30,450 nucleotides of DNA from DASUFE01 sp036274675 (GTDB taxonomy: Bacteria > Pseudomonadota > Gammaproteobacteria > HTCC5015). The first letter of the stretch is position 1, and every line of letters begins with the position of its first letter. Shown piece by piece: positions 1-8,795 of this stretch. The position numbers and the translations under genes were made by a program. The DNA is taken from assembly GCA_036274675.1 (NCBI GenBank), contig DASUFE010000080.1, positions 1-30,450 of the forward strand, given 5' to 3'. Below the pieces are notes generated by a model. That model was not told the DNA's origin and made no database searches. It saw only the letters and a program-made list of their open reading frames with translations.

Positions 1-838
1 GGTTGGTAAAGACATCCGAGGTCCTGCCGACCTCGATCAAATGCCCCAGATGGAAATACGCGGTGCGCTGGGATACGCGCGCCGCCTGCTGCATGGAGTG
101 CGTGACGATGGCAATCGTGAAGTTCTCGCACAGCTCGGCGATCAGTTCCTCGATTTTGGCGGTGGCGATCGGATCGAGCGCCGAACAGGGCTCGTCCATC
201 AGGATCACTTCGGGGCCGACGGCGATAGTGCGGGCGATGCACAGGCGCTGCTGCTGTCCGCCGGAAAGACTAGTGCCGGGGGCGTCCAGGCGGTCCTTGA
301 CCTCGTTCCACAGTCCGGCCCGTTCCAGGCTGGTGATGACAATCTCATCCAGTTCCGCCCTGTTCGAGGCCAGACCATGTATACGCGGCCCATAGGCGAC
401 GTTGTCGAATATGGATTTCGGAAAAGGGTTCGGCTTCTGAAATACCATGCCGATGCGCGCGCGCAGCGGCACCACGTCGAGTTTCCGGTCGTAGATGTTC
501 TGGCCGTCAAGCGTGATATTCCCGGTGACGCGGCAACTCTCGATGGTATCGTTCATGCGGTTGAGACAACGCAGAAAGGTTGACTTGCCGCAACCGGAAG
601 GGCCGATCATCGCGATAACCTCGTTCGAACCTATATCAAGGCTGACGTCGATGATCGCGTGCTTTGTCCCATAAAAAACATCCACATTGCGCGCGGACAT
701 GCGCGGGTTCGGCGATGTGATATTGCCGACCGTGGGGCCGAATTCCTGCTCCTGCTCCAGGGCCGCGCTGTTGCGGGTTTCCAGTTGCCGTTCCACGGTA
801 TCCAATACGCCCTCGCCACTGACCGAAAGATTGCGCAT
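1..838 (-). CDS. pstB: Phosphate ABC transporter ATP-binding protein PstB (3' end cut by window)
   Basis: ATPase subunit of the PstSCAB high-affinity phosphate importer; it powers transport from the cytoplasmic face and, in known systems, helps signal phosphate status to PhoR. The frame is open from an ATG at 838 to the window edge (about 279 codons). It shows Walker A GPSGCGKST, the signature LSGGQQQRLCIARTI, Walker B VILMDEPCSALDP and the H-loop IVTHSM. A roughly 45-residue N-terminal extension precedes the core, as in many PstB proteins outside enterics. The visible end (GHLIEVGRTSDVFT) suggests only about 15-20 residues are missing. It lies 89 nt downstream of pstA in the same direction; phoU would be expected beyond the window but cannot be seen. 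Confidence 0.95.
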   Translation of the reverse strand, partial: MRNLSVSGEGVLDTVERQLETRNSAALEQEQEFGPTVGNITSPNPRMSARNVDVFYGTKHAIIDVSLDIGSNEVIAMIGPSGCGKSTFLRCLNRMNDTIESCRVTGNITLDGQNIYDRKLDVVPLRARIGMVFQKPNPFPKSIFDNVAYGPRIHGLASNRAELDEIVITSLERAGLWNEVKDRLDAPGTSLSGGQQQRLCIARTIAVGPEVILMDEPCSALDPIATAKIEELIAELCENFTIAIVTHSMQQAARVSQRTAYFHLGHLIEVGRTSDVFTN

Positions 839-927
839 ATGCTTAAACCTTGACTTTGTTAATCCTAACGAACAATCCGCTAAAAATATACCGGCCGCAT
901 TCATGAACGCGATACCTCATATAGCGG

Positions 928-2232
928 CTACCAGCGGCGCTCGAATTTGCGGCGCAGAATCACGGCCAGCAGGTTCATGACGACCAGGAATACCAGCAAA
1001 ACAATTATGGCCGCCGATGTCAGCTCCGTGAAACCACGTTCCGGGCTGTCCGCCCACAAAAAGATCTGGACCGGCAATACGGTCGCAGGATCCGCAAATC
1101 CCCGCGGGACGTCGACAATGAATGCGACCATGCCGATCATAAGCAAGGGCGCGGTCTCGCCTAGGGCGCGGGCCATACCGATAATCGTGCCGGTGAGCAT
1201 GCCGGGCAGCGCCAGCGGCAACACATGATGCAATACGGTCTGCATTTTCGAAGCGCCGACACCCAGCGCCGCCTGCCGGATCGAAGGCGGCACCGCCTTG
1301 ATCGCGGACCGGCTGGCAATGATGATGGTGGGCAGTGTCATCAACGTCAGCACCAGGCCGCCGACCAGCGGCGCCGAGCGTGGCAGGCTGAAGAAATTGA
1401 TAAACACCGCCAGCCCCAGCAAACCGAACACGATCGAGGGCACGGCCGCCAGATTGTTGATATTGACTTCGATGATGTCGGTCCACCGGTTGCGAGGCGC
1501 GTACTCCTCCAGATAAATCGCGGCCGCGACCCCGATGGGAAATGACAACAGGAGGGTCACCAGCAAGGTATAAAACGAGCCGACCAGCGCGCCGCGTATT
1601 CCGGCGAGCTCAGGTTCGCGTGAATCACCGGCGTTCAGCAGGTTCCAGTTAAACCCCGTCTTCACGGCGCCCTCCGCTTCCAGACGCGCCAGCCAGGTCA
1701 ACTGGAGGTCGTTGATGCGCCGCGCTGCTTCCGGCAATTCGCGCTCGCGGTCGGTTTTATAAAGCGCGTCAACGTCGTTATCGGCGTACAGCCATACAGA
1801 TTGCTTTGTATTCAACAGCTCGTGCCGGCTCTGCAACATATCACCCAGCTGATATTCGGCGCCGCTGCTGATCAGGGAGTAAAGCCGCCGCTTTTCGCGG
1901 CGGTCCCGCACCTCCGGGAACCTGGACTGCAGCGCCTGCCGGATGAGGCCGTTATAATCGGCCAACCTGCGTTGCGCTTCATCTTTAATATCGGTTATCT
2001 CCAGCACTGCGGGGTCGAACGCGATATCCAGCCTGATATAGGTTTTCTTGAAGGCAGGCAGGCCTGCGCTGAGTATGGTGAGCAACAGGAAAGCCAGAAA
2101 CACGATCGCAACCAGGACCGAAGCCATTCCATAGAGACGGAACAGTCGCTCGGCGCGGTAACGCTTTTTCAGGCTGCGTTCGACCAGTTCCGCCATACCG
2201 CGTTTGGCTTGAACGTTTATATCGCTATTCAT
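928..2232 (-). CDS. pstA: Phosphate ABC transporter permease PstA
   Basis: Inner-membrane permease subunit pairing with PstC to form the phosphate channel. The 434 residues are longer than E. coli PstA (about 296). The N-terminal part, a membrane helix near residues 30-52 followed by a charged soluble stretch to about 200, matches the DUF3333-type extension of long PstA proteins. The C-terminal half is the usual permease domain with several hydrophobic helices and the ATPase-contact loop around ALGVGASKMQTVLHHVLP. The ATG at 2232 overlaps the end of pstC by 8 nt (ATGAATAG), indicating translational coupling. Confidence 0.95.
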   Translation of the reverse strand: MNSDINVQAKRGMAELVERSLKKRYRAERLFRLYGMASVLVAIVFLAFLLLTILSAGLPAFKKTYIRLDIAFDPAVLEITDIKDEAQRRLADYNGLIRQALQSRFPEVRDRREKRRLYSLISSGAEYQLGDMLQSRHELLNTKQSVWLYADNDVDALYKTDRERELPEAARRINDLQLTWLARLEAEGAVKTGFNWNLLNAGDSREPELAGIRGALVGSFYTLLVTLLLSFPIGVAAAIYLEEYAPRNRWTDIIEVNINNLAAVPSIVFGLLGLAVFINFFSLPRSAPLVGGLVLTLMTLPTIIIASRSAIKAVPPSIRQAALGVGASKMQTVLHHVLPLALPGMLTGTIIGMARALGETAPLLMIGMVAFIVDVPRGFADPATVLPVQIFLWADSPERGFTELTSAAIIVLLVFLVVMNLLAVILRRKFERRW

Positions 2233-3586
2233 ATTGTTCTCTGTATTTGCGCACTACATGCAGGGCGATCACATTCAAGATTAAAGTCGCCACGAACAGC
2301 ACCAGGCCCAGCGCGAAGGCCGCCAGCGTTTTGGCGCTGTCGAATTCCTGGTCCCCGACCAGCAGTGTAACGATTTGCACCGTTACCGTGGTAACCGCTT
2401 CCAGCGGATTCGCGGTCAGATTGGCCGCAAGGCCCGCCGCCAGCACCACGATCATGGTTTCGCCGATCGCGCGCGAGGCCGCCAGCAGTATGCCGCCCAC
2501 TATCCCGGGCAGCGCCGCGGGTATAACGACTTGCTTGATGGCCTCGGACCTGGTGGAGCCGAGCGCATAGGAACCGTCGCGCAGGGACTGCGGCACAGCG
2601 TTAATAAAGTCATCGGACAGCGATGAAACGAAAGGTATGATCATGATACCCATTACCAGGCCGGCCACAAGCGCGCTCTCGGACGCGACTTCAAGACCGA
2701 GATGCGCACCGGCGGCGCGCACCAGCGGCGCCAGTGTCAGGGCGGCGAATACTCCATAGACGACGGTCGGAATGCCGGCCAACACTTCCAGCAGAGGCTT
2801 GGCGACCGCACGCACTCGCCGCGCGGCGTATTCAGACAGATAGATCGCGGACATCAAGCCGATCGGCACCGCCACCAGCATGGCGATAGCGGAAATCAGC
2901 AGCGTGCCGGCGAACAGCGGCACCGCGCCAAAGGCGCCCGGGGATCCCTGCGGACTCCAGTGCAGACCGAACAGGAATTCCGTAAGCGGCACCAATTCGA
3001 AGAACCGTATGGATTCGAACAGCACCGACAGCACGATACCGACGGTTGTAACGATGGCCAGAGCCGAACTCAGGATCAGAAGGATCTTGACGATGCTTTC
3101 CACGTGATTGCGGGCGAGCATTTGGGTGCTGATGCGGCGCCAGACCACGGCCGTCCCCAGCATCGCCAGCACGGTCGCGATCACCACCAGGGCGGCCCGA
3201 CTGACGCTCCGCAGATGCAGATAATGATCGGCCGCGGCGCGCAAAGCGGGCGTCTCCAAACCGGAGACGATATTGCCGACAGCCAGGTTCTTGATGTCAT
3301 TTATTACCAGCGTCAGTTCGGCCGGGTTCAACACGGCCTGCTCGGGCGGTAGCGCGGCAACAAGCAGGCGGGTAATGACAGACTCCTGGAATGCCGTCCA
3401 TAGCAGCACAACGACCAGCGCCGGCAGCAGGCACCACAACGCGGCCAGCATGCCGTAATGCACGGGCAGTGAATTCAATGCCCGCCGCCCGCCGGCGCCC
3501 GCGACCAGCAGCGAGCGCCTGATGCCCAGATAATAGGCTACCAGGCTAAGTCCGGTCAGAAGCAGCAACAGCGTAGAGGTGGACAT
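2225..3586 (-). CDS. pstC: Phosphate ABC transporter permease PstC
   Basis: Second membrane subunit of the phosphate importer. I place the start at the ATG at 3586 (MSTSTLLLLL), giving 453 residues; an in-frame TTG at 3607 exists, but the purine-rich stretch GGAAGAGG lies inside those extra codons and suits the later start. The protein is longer than E. coli PstC (319). Two hydrophobic helices and a soluble loop occupy roughly the first 150 residues, then the permease domain follows with the loop ALGSTRSEAIKQVVIPAALP. It overlaps pstA by 8 nt and lies 54 nt downstream of pstS with no clear terminator between, so the pst genes are probably co-transcribed. Confidence 0.94.
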   Translation of the reverse strand: MSTSTLLLLLTGLSLVAYYLGIRRSLLVAGAGGRRALNSLPVHYGMLAALWCLLPALVVVLLWTAFQESVITRLLVAALPPEQAVLNPAELTLVINDIKNLAVGNIVSGLETPALRAAADHYLHLRSVSRAALVVIATVLAMLGTAVVWRRISTQMLARNHVESIVKILLILSSALAIVTTVGIVLSVLFESIRFFELVPLTEFLFGLHWSPQGSPGAFGAVPLFAGTLLISAIAMLVAVPIGLMSAIYLSEYAARRVRAVAKPLLEVLAGIPTVVYGVFAALTLAPLVRAAGAHLGLEVASESALVAGLVMGIMIIPFVSSLSDDFINAVPQSLRDGSYALGSTRSEAIKQVVIPAALPGIVGGILLAASRAIGETMIVVLAAGLAANLTANPLEAVTTVTVQIVTLLVGDQEFDSAKTLAAFALGLVLFVATLILNVIALHVVRKYREQYE

Positions 3587-3640
3587 AATTATTCCGGCCT
3601 CTTCCAATACTGAAACCCGTTTTCATTCATTATCGGCACC

Positions 3641-4687
3641 TCACTCGGCACCCGGCCGGAAGTTCTGCAATGCCTTGACATCGGCGACGATGCGCTGATA
3701 TTCATCTGCGGCCAGTGGTATCAAGCCTTTCTCCGCCAGATAGCCTTCCTCGCCCATGGCGCGCTTGCTCGTAAACTCCTGCACGAACTCGAGGATGCCC
3801 GGCATTCTGCCGATATGCGCCTTCTTGACATAGAAGTACAGCGGACGCGATATGGGATAGCTGCCCTCGGCGATATTCTCGAAGGTCGGCGCCTTGCCGT
3901 TTATTAAGGCGCCCTGCACCTTGTCCAGGTTCTGGTCAAGAAAACTGAAACCGAATACGCCCAGCGCGTCGGGGTTGGCCAGGAGTTTTTGCACGATCAA
4001 ATTGTCATTCTCGGTCGCTTCGATGTACGCGCCGTCTTCACGGATGGTACGACACTTCTTCTCAAAGCCCTTCTCATCCGTCTTCTTCATGTTCTTGATC
4101 CAGGCGAACTGTGAGCAGCCGCCCTCGACCGCCAGTTCGTTGAAGGCATCGCGCGTACCGGAAGACGGCGGCGGTCCCAGCACTTCAATCCCGGTCCGCG
4201 ACAATTTTGGATTCACCTGATTCCAGGTTTTATAGGGGTTGGGCACAAAAGTATTACCGCCGCCCGGGTCCGGCACTTCCTTCGCCAGGGCAAGGTAAAT
4301 GTCCTTCAGGCTCAGTTCTACAGGTTCCGCCGTCTTTGAATTCGACAGCACGATACCGTCATAACCGATCCGTACTTCCAAAATTTCCGTAACGCCGTGC
4401 TGTTTGCAGATATCGAATTCGCCACTCTTCATGCGGCGCGATGCATTTGCGATATCGGGATGCTGAACGCCGACGCCCTGACAGAACAGTTTGATGCCGC
4501 CGCCCGTGCCGGTGGCTTCGATCTTGGGAGTCTTGAATTTGGTGGTTTTACCGAATCTTTCGGCGACCACCGTAGTAAAGGGATAAACGGTGGAAGAACC
4601 CACGATATTGATCTGATCCCTTCCCTGGGCGGCCAATGCCGGATCGCCGCCGATAAGCGCCGCCAGAGCGGCAAGAATCAGTTTCAC
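3641..4687 (-). CDS. pstS: Phosphate-binding periplasmic protein PstS
   Basis: Periplasmic receptor that delivers phosphate to PstCA. From the GTG at 4687 it encodes 348 residues (E. coli PstS 346). This GTG is preferred over the in-frame TTG at 4699 because a perfect GGAGG ends 5 nt before it and lies within the longer reading frame. The N-terminus MKLILAALAALIGGDPALAA is a typical Sec signal peptide. Mature-protein hallmarks are INIVGSSTVYPFT and GPPPSSGTRDAF, which contribute phosphate ligands in the family. It follows a Pho-box promoter at 4734-4767. The close resemblance to PstS rather than a generic solute-binding protein is supported by the adjacent pstCAB and phoBR. Confidence 0.95.
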   Translation of the reverse strand: MKLILAALAALIGGDPALAAQGRDQINIVGSSTVYPFTTVVAERFGKTTKFKTPKIEATGTGGGIKLFCQGVGVQHPDIANASRRMKSGEFDICKQHGVTEILEVRIGYDGIVLSNSKTAEPVELSLKDIYLALAKEVPDPGGGNTFVPNPYKTWNQVNPKLSRTGIEVLGPPPSSGTRDAFNELAVEGGCSQFAWIKNMKKTDEKGFEKKCRTIREDGAYIEATENDNLIVQKLLANPDALGVFGFSFLDQNLDKVQGALINGKAPTFENIAEGSYPISRPLYFYVKKAHIGRMPGILEFVQEFTSKRAMGEEGYLAEKGLIPLAADEYQRIVADVKALQNFRPGAE

Positions 4688-4733
4688 GATAGCCTCCAAT
4701 CAGTGGTTCGCGGCGGCAGCCGCGGTGGAGCGA

Positions 4734-4767
4734 ATCATAGGAGGCTTTTATGAATAAATTATGACAA
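4734..4767 (-). promoter_or_regulatory. Pho box and -10 element of pstS
   Basis: On the minus strand, 4767-4750 reads TTGTCAT-AATT-TATTCAT: two 7-bp half-repeats with 11-bp periodicity, as in the PhoB consensus CTGTCAT-N4-CTGTCAT. Exactly 10 nt further on lies TATGAT (4739-4734), a good -10. There is no separate -35, as expected for PhoB-activated promoters. The leader to the GTG of pstS is about 40 nt. Confidence 0.8.
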
Positions 4768-4769
4768 CA

Positions 4770-4783
4770 GGCGAATAATCGCC
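4770..4783. terminator. Small hairpin after phoR (possible weak terminator)
   Basis: GGCGA-ATAA-TCGCC forms a perfect 5-bp stem just after the phoR stop codon. On the plus strand it is followed by TTTT; on the minus strand, the direction of phoR transcription, the U tract is poor, so termination of phoR is uncertain and some read-through into pstS is possible. It also abuts the pstS Pho box. Confidence 0.3.
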
Positions 4784-4790
4784 TTTTCAG

Positions 4791-6104
4791 TCAGGCCCTG
4801 GCCCGTTTTCGCAGCACCGCCCGACCGGCGGGAAAGCGGCAGATAAAGCGGGAACCCTGGCCCGGCGTACTCTCGATCTCGAACGCGCCCGCATGCCTCA
4901 TCATTATATGCTTGACGATAGCCAGCCCCAGACCGCTGCCCCCCGCTTCCCGCGAACGGCCGGTATCGACGCGGTAAAACCGCTCGGTCAGGCGCGGCAC
5001 GTGCTCAGGGGCGATACCGGGACCGTTATCATTCACCTGAAGCACCGGTTCGCCGTCCCGGTTCAAATACCACTGGATTTCCACGCGGGTGCCGCGCGGG
5101 GTATGGCGCAGGGCATTATGCAGCAAATTCGTGAAGACACTGTTCAGTTCGTAGGCCACGCCGCGCAAGGCGAGCTCATGATCCAGCCGCAGCTCGACGC
5201 TATGGCCCGACTCCGCCGCCAGATGCGAGATTTCATGCGCCAGCGTGGTCAAGAGTTTCGATACCGGCACCTCGGTTTCCTCCAGTGCGCCGAGATTGCT
5301 TTCCAGGCGCGACAGGTGCAACAGATCCTCGACGATGTGCTGCATGCGGCGCGACTGCTGCTGTATGGAGCCGAGCGCCAGGCGGTATTCCTCGCCGAGA
5401 TTCGCGTCATCGAGCATGGACTCCAGATAGCCCGACATCACCGTCAGCGGGGTACGCAGTTCGTGTGACACATTGGCCACGAAATCGCGCCGCATCGCCT
5501 GCACCCGCGTGAAACTGCTGATATCCCGCGCGCTCAATATTCTCTGGCCTTCGCCGAAGGGAATGATACGGATACTAAGCTCGATCCTGTCGCTGACGGG
5601 CGAAGTAATGTTCAACGGTTCCTCATATTGGCCGGAACGCAAATAGGTGTGAAATTCCGGGTTACGAATCAGATTATCGATGCGCTGCCCGATATCGCTC
5701 AAAAAGCGTATGCCCAGCAATTCTTCCGCAACCTTGTTCGACCACTCGATTTCATCATTTGCGCGCAGTATCACAGTGCCGTCGGGCAGCGCCGTTGCCA
5801 GCTGCTCGAAGCGGGTCAACAACCCTTCCATGCGCTGCTTGCGCTTCTGGTGACGCCTTTGTATGCCATACACATACCGGACGAGCAGATCCCACGCTCC
5901 CGACATGTCGGGAGCGAGATTCAGCGGCGCGCCGGTGCGCAGCCATTTCTCGAGCTGCAGTAATTGGAACAGGTGCCAGAACAGATAAGCCCAGCTGAAG
6001 GCAAGAAAGCTCCGCCACCAGTAGCCGGTCGCCCATCCCGCCAGCGCGGCCCCCGCGAGAACAAGAAGTAGACGCTGTAATTCGGCCTTCCAGGGATTCG
6101 ACAT
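4791..6104 (-). CDS. phoR: Phosphate regulon sensor histidine kinase PhoR
   Basis: Membrane histidine kinase that phosphorylates PhoB when phosphate is low. The 437 residues contain two closely spaced N-terminal hydrophobic segments (about 10-50), a charged linker, a PAS domain (about 95-190, starting near LPDGTVILRANDEIEWSN), a HisKA dimerisation helix with phospho-acceptor motif NVSHELRTPL (about 212) and a HATPase domain with N-box NLLHNALRHT, G1 NDNGPGI and G2 GGSGLGLAIV. The ATG at 6104 has GAAGGAAG upstream. It starts 17 nt after phoB, so the two form a phoBR operon, and the lack of a large periplasmic sensor domain fits PhoR, which is controlled through Pst/PhoU. Confidence 0.95.
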   Translation of the reverse strand: MSNPWKAELQRLLLVLAGAALAGWATGYWWRSFLAFSWAYLFWHLFQLLQLEKWLRTGAPLNLAPDMSGAWDLLVRYVYGIQRRHQKRKQRMEGLLTRFEQLATALPDGTVILRANDEIEWSNKVAEELLGIRFLSDIGQRIDNLIRNPEFHTYLRSGQYEEPLNITSPVSDRIELSIRIIPFGEGQRILSARDISSFTRVQAMRRDFVANVSHELRTPLTVMSGYLESMLDDANLGEEYRLALGSIQQQSRRMQHIVEDLLHLSRLESNLGALEETEVPVSKLLTTLAHEISHLAAESGHSVELRLDHELALRGVAYELNSVFTNLLHNALRHTPRGTRVEIQWYLNRDGEPVLQVNDNGPGIAPEHVPRLTERFYRVDTGRSREAGGSGLGLAIVKHIMMRHAGAFEIESTPGQGSRFICRFPAGRAVLRKRARA

Positions 6105-6121
6105 AACTTCCTTCGATTGGA

Positions 6122-6811
6122 TTATCGAGCCGAGAACCGGTAACCCGATCCTCTGACGGTCTGGATCAGGTTATCGAGATTATACGGCTTCAGCAGTTTG
6201 CGCAGGCGCAGTACGTGCACGTCGACGGTACGATCCTCGACATAGGCGTTGCGGCCCCAGATATGATCGAGCAGTTGCGCGCGGCTAAATACACGATCCT
6301 GGTGACTCATGAAGAATTGTAACAGGCGGAACTCGGTGGGACCCATGGGAATTTCGCGGTCGCCCGCCAGCACCCGGTGCGAAGCGCTGTCCAGATGCAG
6401 TGCGCCCACCTGCATGACCTGTTCCTGCTGCCCGTCTTCGCCCCGCCGCAGCACGGCGCGTATGCGCGCCACGAGTTCCTTGGAGGAAAAGGGCTTGGTC
6501 ATGTAATCGTCGGCGCCGGCATCGAGCCCCTGCACCTTGTCATCCTCTTCGCTGCGAGCGGTCAGCATGATGATCGGTATGCCGCCGGTCAGCTCGTCGC
6601 GCTTGAAACGGCGGACCAGTTCGACCCCGCTGACATCGGGCAGCATCCAGTCCATTAGAATAATATCGGGCAGTTGCCGTCCGATCTGTTGCTGCGCTTC
6701 GCGCCCCGTCGCCGCCTCGGACAGCTCATAGCCCGCGCGACGCATTACAAAACCGACCATCTCACGAATGGCCGCCTCATCTTCCACGATCAATATGCGT
6801 TTTGTACTCAT
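6122..6811 (-). CDS. phoB: Phosphate regulon response regulator PhoB
   Basis: OmpR-family transcription factor that binds Pho boxes after phosphorylation by PhoR. The start at 6811 (MSTKRILIVEDEAAIREMV) gives 229 residues, the same length as E. coli PhoB; an in-frame ATG at 6835 would add eight residues without family support and without a Shine-Dalgarno sequence. The receiver domain has acidic pocket VEDE, phospho-acceptor Asp in ILMDWMLPD, Thr in MLTAR and Lys in MTKPFSSKEL. The C-terminal winged helix (about 130-229) ends in RTVDVHVLRLRKLL and VRGSGYRF. It is preceded by its own Pho box (6885-6902), implying positive autoregulation. Confidence 0.96.
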   Translation of the reverse strand: MSTKRILIVEDEAAIREMVGFVMRRAGYELSEAATGREAQQQIGRQLPDIILMDWMLPDVSGVELVRRFKRDELTGGIPIIMLTARSEEDDKVQGLDAGADDYMTKPFSSKELVARIRAVLRRGEDGQQEQVMQVGALHLDSASHRVLAGDREIPMGPTEFRLLQFFMSHQDRVFSRAQLLDHIWGRNAYVEDRTVDVHVLRLRKLLKPYNLDNLIQTVRGSGYRFSAR

Positions 6812-6868
6812 CACATCAACCGCTGCTCCACGCATCCTGTTTTATGCAAAGCCTGAAGGGCAGCGTGG

Positions 6869-6902
6869 ATTGTATAAATCCCTTATGACAGTTTTGTTAC
6901 AG
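6869..6902 (-). promoter_or_regulatory. Pho box and -10 element of phoB
   Basis: The minus strand at 6902-6885 reads CTGTAAC-AAAA-CTGTCAT, close to an ideal 18-bp Pho box. After exactly 10 nt comes TACAAT (6874-6869), a good -10. The spacing is identical to that at pstS. The inferred leader is about 50 nt to the chosen phoB start. Confidence 0.85.
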
Positions 6903-6958
6903 CCGATTATACATGTCCGCAACAGAGGAAGCGGGCGGGATTCCGGCGGGCGCCGGCT

Positions 6959-8701
6959 TTACAGAAACCCGTGTTTTGCAAACTCCGGGGGGAACAGGGG
7001 CTTGGCGTAATAAAAACCCTGAAACAAATGGCAACCGTGCTGGATCAGCCAATCGATCTGCTCCCGGCTGTCCACCCCCTCGGCCAGCACCTCGATCTCG
7101 AGCTTGTCGGCCAGAGTTATCATCGAGGCGACGATCGCGCGATCCGAAGCGTCGGCCAGAAGGTTCTTGATGAAGATGCGGTCTATTTTAAGACGATCGA
7201 CCGGAAGATATTTGAGGTAACCCAGGGAGCTGAAGCCGGTTCCGAAATCGTCCAGCGAGAGGGTGACGCCGAGTTTTTTCAGATCGTTCAGAATCTGGAT
7301 ATTTTTGTCAGTATTCTTCATCAGCAGGTTCTCGGTGATTTCGAGGTCCAGCTGCTCGCCCTTGAGCCCGCTCTCGGCAAGCGCCCTTTCCACCCATTCG
7401 ATCAGGTTCTTCTGGCCGAACTGGCGGGCGTCGAGGTTCACCGACACGGAGGACCCGGGCGGCACCAGGCCCGCATCAAGCCAGCGCCGCCATTGCATGC
7501 ACGCGGTATGCAGGATCCATTCATTGACGGCGAAAATCTGGTTGGACTCCAACAGAATGGGCAGGAAGGAATTCGGCATCAAGAGGTCGAGTTGAGGATG
7601 CTGCCAGCGCAACAGGGCCTCGCCCCCGATCAGGCTGTTGCCTCCCTGGTCGATCTGCGGCTGGTAGGCCAGTACGAACTCCTGGTTCTGCAAGGCGTCC
7701 TTCAAGCCCTTCTCCAGGAAAATACGGCGCTTCGAGGCATTGCGCATGGCGTCCGTAAAATATTTGAAATCATTCCGCCCCTCGGCCTTCACCTGGTACA
7801 TCGCGATATCGGAGTATTTCATCAGCTGCGCGGCATCCACGTTCTGCAGTCCCTGGCCCTGCTGTACGGAAATACCGACACTGGCGGTGACATGCATTTC
7901 ATATTCACCCACCACGAACACTTTCGACAGTTCTTCGATTATTTTCTCCGCGATATAGGAAACTACCTCATCGCTTTGCAGGCTTTCCAGTATGACGATG
8001 AACTCATCGCCCCCCAGGCGCGCTACCGTATCGTCTTCGCGTACGCAATTCTGCAGACGTACGGCCGCCTGTTTCAGCACCGCGTCGCCCATCTCATGGC
8101 CGAAGGTATCGTTGATGGATTTGAAATGATCCAAATCGACGAACAGCAAGGCGACCGCGGTATTCTGCCGGCGCGCGCGCGCCAGCGCGTGCTCCAGCCG
8201 ATCCTTGCACAGGGTGCGATTGGCAAGCCCCGTCAATGCATCATGGTTTGACAGATGGGTCAGGCGCGCTTCCATGCGCTTGCGGTCGATCGCATAACGG
8301 ATGGCGCGCAGCACCGCGCTGGAATTCAACTGGTCCTTGGCAAGATACTCCTGGGCGCCGTACTCAATGGCCTTCAGCATCAGCTCAGTATCCTCATTGC
8401 CCGACAGGATGATGACGGGCTTGTCCGGCACCACGGAATTAACAATCTTTACCAGGCTGAGGCCATAGCCGTCGGGCAGGCTCAGATCCAGAAATACGAG
8501 GTCGCACTCCTGTTTACCCAATACATCCAGGGCTTCCTTGATAGTCGGCACATGGGTGTAATCAATCCGGTAGACAGGGTTTCTTTTAAGAACCGTATTG
8601 ATATACCGCATATCGAGCAAATCGTCCTCGATATGCAGCACACGCAACTGCCGCTCGGCGGTTATCTGTTCCATCCTGTCGTTAACTTCCATTGCAACCA
8701 T
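6959..8701 (-). CDS. Response regulator with GGDEF and EAL domains
   Basis: Two-component output protein for c-di-GMP synthesis and/or breakdown; cytoplasmic, no membrane segment. About 580 residues: REC (about 18-140; VLHIEDD, phospho-Asp in FLDLSLPDG, Ser in ILSGNED, Lys in LAKD), GGDEF (about 165-330; RLGGDEF with an inhibitory-site RxxD as REDD five residues before it) and EAL (about 345-575; EALLRW, VNLDARQF, LEITEN, DDFGTGFSSL, LKIDRIF, AEGV, QGFYYAKP). All catalytic residues of both domains appear present. The start is uncertain: ATG 8701 with CAGG 7 nt upstream, or TTG 8719 with AGGAGG 11 nt upstream. No cognate kinase is adjacent. It is a close paralogue of the next gene and ends just upstream of the phoB promoter. 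Confidence 0.93.
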   Translation of the reverse strand: MVAMEVNDRMEQITAERQLRVLHIEDDLLDMRYINTVLKRNPVYRIDYTHVPTIKEALDVLGKQECDLVFLDLSLPDGYGLSLVKIVNSVVPDKPVIILSGNEDTELMLKAIEYGAQEYLAKDQLNSSAVLRAIRYAIDRKRMEARLTHLSNHDALTGLANRTLCKDRLEHALARARRQNTAVALLFVDLDHFKSINDTFGHEMGDAVLKQAAVRLQNCVREDDTVARLGGDEFIVILESLQSDEVVSYIAEKIIEELSKVFVVGEYEMHVTASVGISVQQGQGLQNVDAAQLMKYSDIAMYQVKAEGRNDFKYFTDAMRNASKRRIFLEKGLKDALQNQEFVLAYQPQIDQGGNSLIGGEALLRWQHPQLDLLMPNSFLPILLESNQIFAVNEWILHTACMQWRRWLDAGLVPPGSSVSVNLDARQFGQKNLIEWVERALAESGLKGEQLDLEITENLLMKNTDKNIQILNDLKKLGVTLSLDDFGTGFSSLGYLKYLPVDRLKIDRIFIKNLLADASDRAIVASMITLADKLEIEVLAEGVDSREQIDWLIQHGCHLFQGFYYAKPLFPPEFAKHGFL

Positions 8702-8795
8702 AGCAAGACCTGCATCCAAGCCGGGCCATTCCTCCTGGAACTGGCTAGCGGCTGTTTAAATGAATCCTTTAGGTCTTAATACCTATCCCTCGACA

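Noticed and set aside
6971..8251. Long plus-strand open frame (426 codons) opposite the GGDEF-EAL regulator
   Set aside because: It is antisense to a gene with full catalytic motifs, and its translation has no family features; long antisense frames are common in G/C-rich genes.
8682..8729. 15-codon cysteine-containing upstream frame (MARLGCRSCYGCNGS) overlapping the GGDEF-EAL start
   Set aside because: AGGAGG lies only 1 nt before its ATG, too close for good initiation, so it is probably accidental.
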